From positions 1-40,273 of the forward strand of contig JAFKKG010000046.1 of the NCBI GenBank assembly GCA_017305715.1: a stretch of DNA of 40,273 bases, given 5' to 3'. The notes beneath the pieces are model-generated. The model searched no databases and was not told where the DNA came from. It saw only the letters and a list, made by a program, of their open reading frames with translations. Made by a program: the position numbers and the translations under genes. Below, one piece after another: positions 1 to 8,026 of the stretch. The DNA is from Hyphomicrobiales bacterium. GTDB taxonomy: Bacteria > Pseudomonadota > Alphaproteobacteria > Rhizobiales > Xanthobacteraceae. The stretch's first letter is position 1. Every line of letters begins with the position of its first letter.

Positions 1-93
1 CATGATGGTGTCGTGTGCCCGGTACGCACAAAACGGGGCGCAGATCGCGCAACCGCAACCGCTTCCGCGGAAAATCAACAGTGAAAACGAGCG

Positions 94-1047
94 TCACGCC
101 ACAGCGGCGGGATCTCCAACAACAAAATCGTCATTGTTCGAGGTGCCCTTAAGCCGTTCTTCGGCTTGCGTAGATATAATCCGAAGCCGGCCTCGCTCGA
201 TGAGGGTCAGAATATCATATTCCGTAAGGCCTTGTTTCGCAAGAAAGGCCTCATGCCCTTCGCGAAGCGGCGGGCTCATATAGATCGTGTCATAAAGGGT
301 CAAAAGTTGGCGAAGATTGACGTGTTCGCCGATCGTCGCGTCCAGGAAACAACGACTGTCTCCCTCTTCAATACCGGGGATTTGCTCAACAGAGAGACCA
401 CCCGCGTAAATCCGATCCAAATTGGAAAACCAAAATGCCTCGTCGGCCCGGACAAAGGAGGGCGCGGAAGGACGCACCCGAAACGCTCTCACGAAAAGGA
501 CGTCATCCATACCGATCGGCGGGCGAGGGGGCGAGTTTTCCGCGCTGCTCGTGGGTCGGCTGGTCACTTCTAGCCGGAAGGGCGCGGGAGCGCCAATGCC
601 ATTGCAGAAATCCAGTACCTCTCGTTCCTGGGCCGGTTCGAGCGTAGAGTTGAGCTCGATGGTGATTGTCATTGGCGTGCCGCCGTCTCGGACCCCTGCG
701 ATCGGAAGGTCAGGAAATCGCCCCGCGACCAAATTGAGAAGCTGATTGGTATTGAACGGAAATCCTTCGAAGTTATGCGCTAGTTGGTTGTCGAGGATCG
801 TTGGAATTTCGCGAATAAACGTCGCAGGAATGTCATTCGAAACGGCGGCCTGAAGGGTGACCGGCCGGAAATCGTCAAAGTCTACCTGCGCCGCATCCTG
901 CAACGAACGATCGAATACGATGCGAAACTGGTGGTGAGCGATTTCAAAAATCCGTGTGACGAGATTGGGATACTGAGATCGCAGCGAGACGTCCACTTCT
1001 CTAATCGGCCGTTTGGGGTCAAGCGCTTTCAGACTATCCACCACCAC
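94..1047 (-). CDS. Hypothetical protein, probably a broken or partial gene
   Basis: I do not recognise this 317-residue product. It starts at a GTG without a clear ribosome binding site, and the same frame stays open upstream to about 1110 with no better start, so the 5' part may be lost or frameshifted. The last residues (about 300-317) are low in hydrophobics and end abruptly. The body looks like a normal folded protein: alternating strands and helices and a C-terminal stretch (about 255-300) with a run of hydrophobic helices ending in an ERGRLRII motif. It lies just downstream of the IS110-family element in the same direction, which suggests that insertion or rearrangement removed its own promoter. 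No function is proposed. Confidence 0.45.
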   Translation of the reverse strand: MVVDSLKALDPKRPIREVDVSLRSQYPNLVTRIFEIAHHQFRIVFDRSLQDAAQVDFDDFRPVTLQAAVSNDIPATFIREIPTILDNQLAHNFEGFPFNTNQLLNLVAGRFPDLPIAGVRDGGTPMTITIELNSTLEPAQEREVLDFCNGIGAPAPFRLEVTSRPTSSAENSPPRPPIGMDDVLFVRAFRVRPSAPSFVRADEAFWFSNLDRIYAGGLSVEQIPGIEEGDSRCFLDATIGEHVNLRQLLTLYDTIYMSPPLREGHEAFLAKQGLTEYDILTLIERGRLRIISTQAEERLKGTSNNDDFVVGDPAAVA

Positions 1048-1233
1048 AGTGTCGATGTCGCTCGCGGGCTCGTGCTTCTCTTCGGAATCGGCACCAAGGC
1101 CCTTCCATCATGGGATTCGAAGACGAGGTGGAACAATCTCTGCGGCGGCCTTATCGTGAGACTAACGATAGGTCCAAGCGGACATGCGAACTCACCTCAT
1201 CCATCGTCCCGCGAGGGACATCTTTCCACTGCT

Positions 1234-1242
1234 GGGTGGATC
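1234..1242. repeat. Subterminal inverted repeat, IS right side
   Basis: GGGTGGATC is the exact reverse complement of 2436-2444. It lies about 40 bp beyond the transposase stop and probably marks one end of the IS110-family element. Confidence 0.5.
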
Positions 1243-1279
1243 TCGGGTTTCCTCCTATCGCATTGATCTTATGTGCCCC

Positions 1280-2308
1280 TCATGCTGCTACGGTTTCCCT
1301 GGTCCAGCGGAACTCGGTACCGTCAACCCATATGCGGTGCATAATCACGGCCAGCCGGCGTGCCAGGGCCACGATCGCCTTTTTCATCCCGCGGCGCCTG
1401 GCGATCTGCATGGCCCAGGCCTTGAGCCATGACCATTTCTTCGAACGCAGCATGCTCTGCGCTGCTTCGTAGAGCATCACCCGCATCATCTCATCTCCGC
1501 AGCGTGATATTCTGCCGCTCCAATCGATCTCGCCCGATTGATACTTGGAGCACGTCAGTCCAAATACCGCCCCGACTGACTTGGATTTTCGGAACCGGGC
1601 AGGCACGTCGACGGTGGCGCGATAGGTCAGCGCCACCACGGGGCCGACGCCGGGCGTCGTCATCAGGCGCCGGCACACCTCATCGTCTCGCACGATGGCC
1701 AGCAAACGGCGGTGCAGGATGACGATCTGTTCGCGTAGCGCCCGCCGGACGATGAGCAGCGGTTCCACCAGTACCGCCAAGTCGGGGAGGTTCTCGACAA
1801 GCTCTTGGATGCGGGCCTCGAACTTCACCGTTCCGACCATTCCGACCTTGAGGCCGAAGTTGCGTAAAGTACCACGTAGATCGTTCTCGATTGCAATCGC
1901 CTTCGACTGCAGAAGCTTGCGATGGGTCAGCAGCATCCGCAGTTTCTGACTGCGTAGTGTCTTCACATGCACCGGACGGTAAAGCCCCACCCGCATCATC
2001 TGCGCGATGCCCCGCGCATCATTGCGGTCCGTCTTGTTGATCTGCGCCTTCAGTACCGCCTGCATGTGCCGGGTTTCGACACAGACCACCGGTAACTCTG
2101 CTTCGGCGAGAGCGCTGAAAAGCCATTGCGATAACGGTCCGGCTTCCAGTCCGATTCGCTTGAAGCGGTAGGTGGGGTTCCGCAGAACCTTCAGCAGAGC
2201 TTCAGGTTCGCTCGCTACCTTCACTTCCCTCACAATCCTGCCCGTGTCATCCACAATGCAGACGCTGGTCTCCTTGACCGATACGTCCAATCCAGCAAAA
2301 TGGTCCAT
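1280..2308 (-). CDS. tnp: IS110-family transposase (DEDD, 342 aa)
   Basis: This is the recombinase that moves the element. The N-terminal DEDD (RuvC-like) domain begins with FAGLDVSVKETSV, where the first catalytic aspartate lies in GLDVS. A second acidic pair follows in NKTDRNDARGIAQMMRVG near residue 95. The C-terminal Tnp_20 domain has TTPGVGPVVALTY and a serine-bearing YQSGEIDWSGRISRCGD segment near residue 255-275, as in IS116/IS110/IS902 proteins. The length is typical and no frameshift is seen, so the gene looks intact. The ATG start is preceded on the same strand by AGAAGGAGAAGCGCAGC, a good ribosome binding site. It is transcribed toward the broken gene at 94-1047. Confidence 0.95.
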   Translation of the reverse strand: MDHFAGLDVSVKETSVCIVDDTGRIVREVKVASEPEALLKVLRNPTYRFKRIGLEAGPLSQWLFSALAEAELPVVCVETRHMQAVLKAQINKTDRNDARGIAQMMRVGLYRPVHVKTLRSQKLRMLLTHRKLLQSKAIAIENDLRGTLRNFGLKVGMVGTVKFEARIQELVENLPDLAVLVEPLLIVRRALREQIVILHRRLLAIVRDDEVCRRLMTTPGVGPVVALTYRATVDVPARFRKSKSVGAVFGLTCSKYQSGEIDWSGRISRCGDEMMRVMLYEAAQSMLRSKKWSWLKAWAMQIARRRGMKKAIVALARRLAVIMHRIWVDGTEFRWTRETVAA

Positions 2309-2435
2309 GCTGCGCTTCTCCTTCTGATGCTTGAGGCCGTGACCACGGACCTCGTTTCACCATCAGCCTGAAGCGCAGCACCCAAAAATCTTCAGCTATC
2401 CACAAGCTGGGCCGGCCGATTACCCCATCTCTGCG

Positions 2436-2444
2436 GATCCACCC
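2436..2444. repeat. Subterminal inverted repeat, IS left side
   Basis: GATCCACCC is the exact reverse complement of 1234-1242. It lies about 130 bp upstream of the transposase start, leaving room for the long non-coding end usual in this family. Confidence 0.5.
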
Positions 2445-2640
2445 GGTGTGGTCTAACGCATGAGCAGCCGATGCGGACTCAGGGATCTGATCTCTGCGTT
2501 CGGCCACTCTCTTGCTCCTCGTTCAGCAACTCGGGGTTAGCGCCATCAAATTGCGATATTATTGTTCTCAGTCTTCGCAATTGCCCAGTCCTGACGTTCG
2601 TTGCTGTAGCAGCTCCAGCTTACCGCCAGGCCACATTTGA

Positions 2641-4071
2641 TTACATGAACAAGCGCACGGGATATGAGTGCGGCTGAAGTTTGGGCATCCGCTTCACGAT
2701 CGTTGCGAGCGTCCCGGCAAAGTTGAGCGTCACTGGTAAACGGTCATAAGGCCCGTCGTTATTCCAGTCCATTTTCGTCAACGCGAGCGTCTCGCGACAG
2801 AGATCGTCAATGCTGCCCAGACCGGCGTGACGAACCAGAAGCAGCGGTTCCGGCGTGCCTTTGCCTTCCTTGTAGTAATCCTTGCCCTTCGCTACGGCCG
2901 GAAGGTTGCCCTGCGTCCAGAGCAGGGCCTCATGGGGGCCGAGCTGGAAGGTCGAGCCTCGCTGGCAGGGATAACCGTGCGGGCGCTGCGGTCCGGCGAT
3001 GAGCACGCCGCGCCAACCGCAGCTCTGCTGGACATGAACCAGTTCGATGGAATCCGCGTTCGGGAGGGCATCGAAGACGCCCTCGATCTCGTCTGCCCGA
3101 AACTCGGTGTTCTTGTGAACGACGATGCGCCGTGGTGGATCGCCCGAGTGCTTGCGCTGATAGATGGCAAGGCTGCGGGCCATGACCTTCAGCATCTGGT
3201 CGCGGCGGAGATACGGGTTCTTGCCAAACATGTGGACGCCTTCGGCCTCATAGGCCACGAATTCGAGGCCCGATCCCTCCGCGTCAAAGACCTGACTGCA
3301 GCAGATTGCAAAGCGTTGGGTAGCTTCACCGCCGGCACGCAGCGCATAGTCGATTCCGATGAACGCCGTGCCGGGCTCGACATCGGCCAGCACCCAGGGC
3401 GTGCCGCCGGCTTTGGTGTAGAGCGCAATGCCGAGGCGCCAGGCAACGCTGCAGCGGCAATGATAGTTCAGCGCGCTGTCTTCGCGCAGGAATTGCACGC
3501 AAATGCCTTCGGATGCCGCATAGGCCTTCACATAGTCGTGCAGGTCAAAGTCGTCGCCGGGCGGTCCGCGAAAGGCCTGCGACCAGCTCTCCTTGAGCAG
3601 AATGACGACGATGTCGAAACTGTCCCTCGCGTTGCGCAACGCAAAGAGCGCTCGCGTCAGCGCTTCAGCGAGGACGACGTGGGGCTTTTCGGCGGCTCCG
3701 ATCTCCCGGTCGAGATCTTGCGACAAGGTGATCCGGCTCGCTGCGCCGCCGCGCGCAATTCTCACTCCAAATACCTTCTCGAAGCCGGGGAAGGGCGGCA
3801 GATACTGCTTTCGCTCCCGCGGCTGATGGACCTGCTCGAGTTCACGCATCTGGCGGACCAGCGAATCCTCGAGGTCGGCAGGCGCGATCATCCCGATCCG
3901 GATCGGATTCGGAACCGGCGACAGCTTGTCGAGACTATAAGGCCCGAACCGGATCAACCCTTCCATCGGATGGATGTCGGTGTCCTGCGGATTGTTGGAG
4001 CCAAAGCGAAGCTTCGGCTCTGGCAGCACCACATGGCCAGGCAGGCGGAATGGCTGGGCGGCGGCGTTCAT
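2641..4071 (-). CDS. Short prokaryotic Argonaute (MID-PIWI), SPARSA partner
   Basis: At 476 residues this has the length of a short pAgo, which lacks N and PAZ domains. A MID-like domain spans about 50-230 and should hold the 5' end of a guide. A PIWI domain spans about 235-476, opening with AFIGIDYALR, followed by beta-strand segments and IVVHKNTEF, QQSCGWRGV and a C-terminal PVTLNFAGTLA. The first PIWI aspartate is present, but the residues where active enzymes place the other catalytic acids (for example the VHKNTEF strand) do not fit a DEDX tetrad, so it is probably a guide-binding, non-cleaving protein, as usual for short pAgos. Its ATG overlaps the stop of the SIR2-APAZ gene by four bases (4068-4071), so the two are translationally coupled. 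In this family the pAgo senses invading nucleic acid and triggers its SIR2 partner. The call rests on fold pattern plus gene pairing. Confidence 0.85.
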   Translation of the reverse strand: MNAAAQPFRLPGHVVLPEPKLRFGSNNPQDTDIHPMEGLIRFGPYSLDKLSPVPNPIRIGMIAPADLEDSLVRQMRELEQVHQPRERKQYLPPFPGFEKVFGVRIARGGAASRITLSQDLDREIGAAEKPHVVLAEALTRALFALRNARDSFDIVVILLKESWSQAFRGPPGDDFDLHDYVKAYAASEGICVQFLREDSALNYHCRCSVAWRLGIALYTKAGGTPWVLADVEPGTAFIGIDYALRAGGEATQRFAICCSQVFDAEGSGLEFVAYEAEGVHMFGKNPYLRRDQMLKVMARSLAIYQRKHSGDPPRRIVVHKNTEFRADEIEGVFDALPNADSIELVHVQQSCGWRGVLIAGPQRPHGYPCQRGSTFQLGPHEALLWTQGNLPAVAKGKDYYKEGKGTPEPLLLVRHAGLGSIDDLCRETLALTKMDWNNDGPYDRLPVTLNFAGTLATIVKRMPKLQPHSYPVRLFM

Positions 4072-5828
4072 CTTTTTCCGATCCCGCTGAATGCAGAGAC
4101 GCGCAGAATTTCGAACTCGGCATCGATGCCATCCGCGATGCCGAACGTCTTGAGGCGGACGCTGGCCTCTTGGCCGACAATGAGGCTAATCCAGCCATCG
4201 AGCAGGGCGTTGGCGAGTCGATTATGACGACCCGCGCGCCGCGCGCGAACAAACTCACGCGTCGTCTCGACAATCTCATCAGGCGCGTCCGCGGCAAGCT
4301 CGGTGACGACGATCGGCTCGATCAAGAGCCAGAGCTGTCCAAGTCGGTAATCGACGCGCAGACCGCAGGCCTCGCTCCAGACAACATCGGTCTTGGGGAC
4401 GGTGCCTGATATGACGTCGACCCGCTTGGCGGTGGCGCTGTTGAAAATCGACGGCTTGACCTCGCCCGGCACGGGCCGAAGCCGCACACGGTTGCCTCGG
4501 CGTTCAAGGATCATGCTCGGACGGCCTGAGATCGCACGGAACAGTGCATCGCGGACCAGCGCGCGTTCCCCTCCTTCTTTGACCAGCCTCTTCGAGGACA
4601 GCGGATGGTGGTCGAAGGCCTTGATCCCAAAAGGCTCGAACGCCAGGCGAACATCGTTGTCGCGGCCGAAGGCGAGTACGCCGTCGCGGATGCGGTGCGC
4701 GATGATGTCGACCCCTGCCTTGGCAATGGCTTCTTCGATCTCCCTGTCGCCACCAATCTGGCAATCGACGATACGGCAAAGCGCTGGTCCGGAGGTGACG
4801 GCGAGCGCATTCATGCGGATGGCCGGCACCGCCGCCACACTCGGACGCAACGTCGCGGTCGCAAGCCGCGGCCGAGCCGGGCCGGTGAGGCCGGCAAGCT
4901 TGTCAGCGGTCTGCGGCAGAAACCGGAGAAGATCGGAAAAGAGTTCGTCAAAGGACTCCGCCTCCACAAGATGGGCGTCAATGCCCAGCTTGCGGGCGCG
5001 GGCGATCAGCTCCGTGACCGCGGGGTAGGGTGTGTCCTGGCCGCGCTTGAACCAGAAAAGGCCGCCAGGGAATCCGCGCCCGTTGTCGAGGGCTTCATTC
5101 AGCCCATCCATGATCGAAGCGTCGCGGCCGCTATAACCGATAACGGCGAGTCCCTGCCGCCGGCATGCGTCAACCAGGCTACGCCGCATCTCGGCGTCCT
5201 GCTGCCGGAGTTCCTCGTCAGTATTCTTGAGCGCGTCAGAATGATAGTCGCCATGCAGCTTGCCGTAGGCCGGCCAGCGGTTCTCATCGACAGCACGGTG
5301 AATCTTCTCGGGCTCCTTCAAGTCGGCGACGACCAGCCGTCCCGTCCCACCGAGATGCTCGGCCGCGGCATCCTCCACCGCGCGGTCGAAATTGGTGGTC
5401 CAGATGATCCGGCAGAGATCCTGCGCCATCAACAGCGCCAGCGCATGATGACCGAAGGACGGCTTTCCGCGCGCGATCAGCTCATCGAGATAGGCGCGGC
5501 GGTCCTTTGGCGAGTGATAGGTCGCCTCGAAATAGGCGGAATACTCCGTCTCGGACCCTGCGGCCGGGAAGCCGCCGATGGCATCGAAATGTGCCTGCAG
5601 CTTGCGCTGGACGGCCGGCTCCCCGATGTCGGTGATCGCCGAGGGCGGCAGCTTCCTTTGCGAGCGATAAAGCCGCTGCTTGAAGTCCCAGATCATGTCG
5701 CCGGCGGTCTTGATCCCGGCAGCCCGCGATGCGCCGGCGCCGAGAAACCACATGATCTGCGCGCCGCGGAGCTGGAACAGGCGCAGAAACGCCGGAATGT
5801 CGAGTGGCCGAGTGACCTCGTCGCCCAT
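4068..5828 (-). CDS. SIR2-APAZ effector of a SPARSA-type Argonaute system
   Basis: The protein is about 586 residues from the chosen ATG. The N-terminal SIR2 domain (about 20-300) shows the nucleotide loop WFLGAGASRAAG at 27-38, WTTNFD at 143-148 with the conserved asparagine, YGKLHGD at 188-194 with the catalytic-type histidine, and VIGYSGRD further on. The C-terminal half (about 330-586) fits the APAZ region that replaces the missing N/PAZ parts of the partner Argonaute. In characterised SPARSA systems the complex hydrolyses NAD+ after guide-directed recognition of invader DNA and kills or stalls the infected cell. An upstream extension to 6161 is open but reads through low-complexity Arg/Pro-rich sequence and over the divergent promoter region, so I place the start at 5828. 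No strong ribosome binding site is visible there. Confidence 0.88.
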   Translation of the reverse strand: MGDEVTRPLDIPAFLRLFQLRGAQIMWFLGAGASRAAGIKTAGDMIWDFKQRLYRSQRKLPPSAITDIGEPAVQRKLQAHFDAIGGFPAAGSETEYSAYFEATYHSPKDRRAYLDELIARGKPSFGHHALALLMAQDLCRIIWTTNFDRAVEDAAAEHLGGTGRLVVADLKEPEKIHRAVDENRWPAYGKLHGDYHSDALKNTDEELRQQDAEMRRSLVDACRRQGLAVIGYSGRDASIMDGLNEALDNGRGFPGGLFWFKRGQDTPYPAVTELIARARKLGIDAHLVEAESFDELFSDLLRFLPQTADKLAGLTGPARPRLATATLRPSVAAVPAIRMNALAVTSGPALCRIVDCQIGGDREIEEAIAKAGVDIIAHRIRDGVLAFGRDNDVRLAFEPFGIKAFDHHPLSSKRLVKEGGERALVRDALFRAISGRPSMILERRGNRVRLRPVPGEVKPSIFNSATAKRVDVISGTVPKTDVVWSEACGLRVDYRLGQLWLLIEPIVVTELAADAPDEIVETTREFVRARRAGRHNRLANALLDGWISLIVGQEASVRLKTFGIADGIDAEFEILRVSAFSGIGKR

Positions 5829-6009
5829 CGCGGCGGCGAAGGCGGAAGTGTCCTCGAAGGGTTGGGGGCGGACGAGACCTGACGGTTTTATGGGGCGGGC
5901 AGAGCTTATGGCGATGACCTCAAGTCGAACAGCGATGAAATCTTGTGGTATCTGAAGACGATCTCGGTGAAACTGCAACCAGGACGTGAGTCTGTCCCGC
6001 TCGTGCTGA

Positions 6010-6042
6010 GGTGTCCGACACCGAGCGCTCGGTCGAACGACC
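6010..6042. promoter_or_regulatory. Three abutting palindromes in a divergent promoter region
   Basis: Three perfect palindromes follow each other: GGTGTC-C-GACACC (6010-6022), CCGAGCGCTCGG (6021-6032) and GGTCG-AA-CGACC (6031-6042). They lie 26 bases before the GHKL ATPase start and in the 240-bp gap between the SIR2-APAZ operon and the ATPase, where both promoters must be. A repressor array is the simplest reading; an RNA hairpin is an alternative. Confidence 0.55.
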
Positions 6043-6067
6043 GTGAGGGGAAAGGTGGGGGGGCGTT

Positions 6068-6904
6068 TTGGACGAGCCGCGGCGCGTCGGCGCGCACTTC
6101 GACGTTGTTGACGATCTGCTGTGGCAGGCCGTTGCGGGCCGATTGCCGGCGCTCGGGCCATTGACGCTCGCGCGGTCGGGGCGGATCGGGCCGCTCGTCG
6201 AGCTCGCGATAGCGGCCGTCGCCGCGCCTGATGCCTATCAGGCCGTCACGGTCGAGCCGCCGGCATTTCAGCAGATGACGCGCGCGCTCCGCGACGGCGC
6301 AATCAGCGGCGCCGCAGCGCGTGACCGCTCCGGCGCGTTTCCACTGTCGCGCCTCAAGCGCGAGCGGGACGGGGCGGACGAAGCCGCCTTTGAACAATGG
6401 GCCATGCACGCAGAAAACGCCGCGGTGGCGGCGGGCCTGGCGAAGGGCCTTGTCGCCGGCTTGATGGGCGCCCTCGGCGAACTGCAGGATAATGTGTTCG
6501 AACATAGCGGGCGGCCCGAAACCGGAATCGTCGCCTATGCCGCCAGCGATGGCGCATTCGAATTCGTCGTCGCCGATGCCGGCCGCGGTGTGCTTGCGAG
6601 CTTGCGGGAAAACCCCGAATTTGCCGGCCTTGAAGATTCCGGTGCGGCATTGCGGGTCGCGGCGTCGGATGGCGCCTCGCGGCATGCGCGCAGCACGGGT
6701 CACGGCTACGGCATCGGTCAGTTGTTTCGTGCCCTTGCCCATGACGCCGCCGAGCTAAGATTTCGCAGTGGCGATCATGCCCTGCGGCTCTGGGGCGATG
6801 CCCCCAGCCTCACCGGGCAGGTGGAGTTGGCGCAAAAGGCTTGGCTGGACGGTCTGTCCATCTCCGTTCGCGGCGCGCCGGATTCGGCGCGACGGCGGAC
6901 GTAG
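6068..6904 (+). CDS. GHKL-type ATP-binding protein (histidine-kinase-like ATPase)
   Basis: This 278-residue protein has the three GHKL nucleotide boxes: an N box GELQDNVFEHSG at 137-148 with the Mg-binding asparagine 142, a G1 box VADAGRGV at 168-175, and a G2 box GHGYGIGQLF at 211-220. There is no dimerisation/phosphoacceptor histidine domain, so it is not a normal sensor kinase. It resembles stand-alone ATPases related to anti-sigma kinases that are often found beside STAS-like DUF4325 proteins, and such a protein is encoded at 8373-8936. The N-terminal 130 residues are not recognised. The start is TTG, chosen for the purine-rich AAGGTGGGGGGG just upstream. Its last 50 codons overlap, tail to tail, the end of the eight-cysteine gene. 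The role is unknown; the setting suggests defence or stress signalling. Confidence 0.8.
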   Translation: MDEPRRVGAHFDVVDDLLWQAVAGRLPALGPLTLARSGRIGPLVELAIAAVAAPDAYQAVTVEPPAFQQMTRALRDGAISGAAARDRSGAFPLSRLKRERDGADEAAFEQWAMHAENAAVAAGLAKGLVAGLMGALGELQDNVFEHSGRPETGIVAYAASDGAFEFVVADAGRGVLASLRENPEFAGLEDSGAALRVAASDGASRHARSTGHGYGIGQLFRALAHDAAELRFRSGDHALRLWGDAPSLTGQVELAQKAWLDGLSISVRGAPDSARRRT

Positions 6905-8026
6905 TTGCACCGCGGGCTTTTCCAGCGCCTCATAGGAAGCGCGGACGAGCGCGATATTGTGCGCGAGCAGGTCGTCGATCGGGGCGCCGTTCAGGGTCGG
7001 GAATTTCGCCCATTTGAGGCGCCCGGCCTCGGTCAAGTAGGCGCGCCGCCGCCGCATGGTGCGCGAAAACGCCTCGGTCTCGATCAGAGAAACCTTGTCG
7101 AAATGGCGCCGCAGCATAGCGAGCCTGCGCCCGCCGCCACGAATGACCAGCGCGAGCGGACGACCGACGCGGTCAGCAAGCGCACAGAGCTGGGCGACAT
7201 GCCACTCGAACCGCTCGCCCCGGCCGCAACCCGTCGCAAATTCGAAGGCGAGCATCTCGATCTCGGGACGTTCGGCGATGAGGTCGCCCCAGCGCACGTA
7301 ATCATGCTGCGTGCGGGCGTTGATGTGGAGCGCGGCCGGCAGGCCGGCACCGGCCATCTCCGTCCAGGCCAGCAGGATCCGCTTCATGCCGTGCAAATTG
7401 TCGGTGCGTGGCACATCCGTCAGGACGCTGTAGTTCGGGGTGCTGATCAGCGCGACGCCGAGCACCTTCAGCGCGGCGAGAATTGTGCCGCGCTCCTTCA
7501 GCTCCCACCAGCGTTCGATCGGGTTGTCCTTGTTGACGCCGGACACGACGATCGTCGCGCCCTCGGCGATGCGGAAGCGATCGGCAAGCTCGGCACGGGA
7601 GGTGACATGCGGCTTGCCGGTTGCAAGATTGACAAGCTCGTACAGCGACAGCGCGACCACCGGCTCGTCAAGCCTCACCACGCGCCGGTACCCGTGGTCG
7701 ACGAGGGGCACGATCATCGGTAGGTCCGGAACGCCATTCGCCGAAACGCGCGGCGCATTCTCGAAGCCCAGGCCACGCACTTCGCGCATGCGGGCGACGA
7801 AAAGGCTCGGGTTGAATCGGCAGACCATGTCGCACTTGCTCTTGTCCTTACACGAACAGAGGTCGCGGCAGTCGAGGATGCCGGCATCGGTGTGAACGCC
7901 GCCACACCGGTCGCGCTCGAGGCAGGTCGGACACCCCAATGATCGCGCGTGCCGCGTCGCATCGTCCCAAAGCCGCTGCGGCTGACGGAAGCGGCGTGAC
8001 GGTTCGTGGGGCGGCCTGTCGTTCAT
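6755..8026 (-). CDS. Cysteine-cluster protein of unknown function (possibly DUF4417-like)
   Basis: This 423-residue product has eight cysteines between residues 32 and 69 (C32, C35, C41, C53, C57, C59, C65, C69), a density that suggests one or two Fe-S clusters or structural zinc. After it comes a globular region (about 75-380) with regular strands: VVRLDEPVVALSLYEL, EGATIVVSGVNKDNP, LKVLGVALISTPNYSVL, GLPAALHINART, IEMLAFEFATGCG and RPLALVIRGGGR. The repeated strand-helix pattern could be a barrel. The TPNYSVL/ALHINA segments loosely recall DUF4417, which I cannot confirm. The ATG at 8026 overlaps the stop of the 116-residue gene by four bases, which fixes the start; a longer in-frame reading to 8512 is a shadow of that gene. 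It is the last gene of the STAS operon. Confidence 0.8.
   Translation of the reverse strand: MNDRPPHEPSRRFRQPQRLWDDATRHARSLGCPTCLERDRCGGVHTDAGILDCRDLCSCKDKSKCDMVCRFNPSLFVARMREVRGLGFENAPRVSANGVPDLPMIVPLVDHGYRRVVRLDEPVVALSLYELVNLATGKPHVTSRAELADRFRIAEGATIVVSGVNKDNPIERWWELKERGTILAALKVLGVALISTPNYSVLTDVPRTDNLHGMKRILLAWTEMAGAGLPAALHINARTQHDYVRWGDLIAERPEIEMLAFEFATGCGRGERFEWHVAQLCALADRVGRPLALVIRGGGRRLAMLRRHFDKVSLIETEAFSRTMRRRRAYLTEAGRLKWAKFPTLNGAPIDDLLAHNIALVRASYEALEKPAVQLRPPSRRIRRAANGDGQTVQPSLLRQLHLPGEAGGIAPEPQGMIATAKS

Larger units (their letters stand above)
1230..2450 (-). mobile_element. IS110-family insertion sequence, about 1.2 kb
   Basis: One full-length transposase gene is flanked by non-coding ends. 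A perfect 9-bp inverted repeat (GGGTGGATC at 1234-1242 and GATCCACCC at 2436-2444) lies close to both likely ends. Subterminal inverted repeats of this kind are known from the IS1111 subgroup of IS110. The exact termini and any target duplication cannot be set from one copy. The element sits between a broken gene and the Argonaute operon. IS110-family elements use a bridge RNA encoded in a non-coding end; the candidate places are 2309-2450 (upstream of the gene) and 1230-1279 (downstream). Confidence 0.75.

Noticed and set aside
2827-4227. 466-codon open frame on the plus strand
   Set aside because: It is a shadow of the Argonaute gene on the other strand, whose MID/PIWI pattern is clear.
4605-5882. 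425-codon open frame on the plus strand
   Set aside because: It is a shadow of the SIR2-APAZ gene.
5829-6161. N-terminal extension of the SIR2-APAZ frame (111 residues)
   Set aside because: It is Arg/Pro-rich and unstructured, overlaps the divergent GHKL gene start and the palindromes, and is not needed for the SIR2 domain.
6905-7723. 272-codon open frame on the plus strand
   Set aside because: It is antisense to the Cys8 gene, with low-complexity charged repeats and no ribosome binding site.
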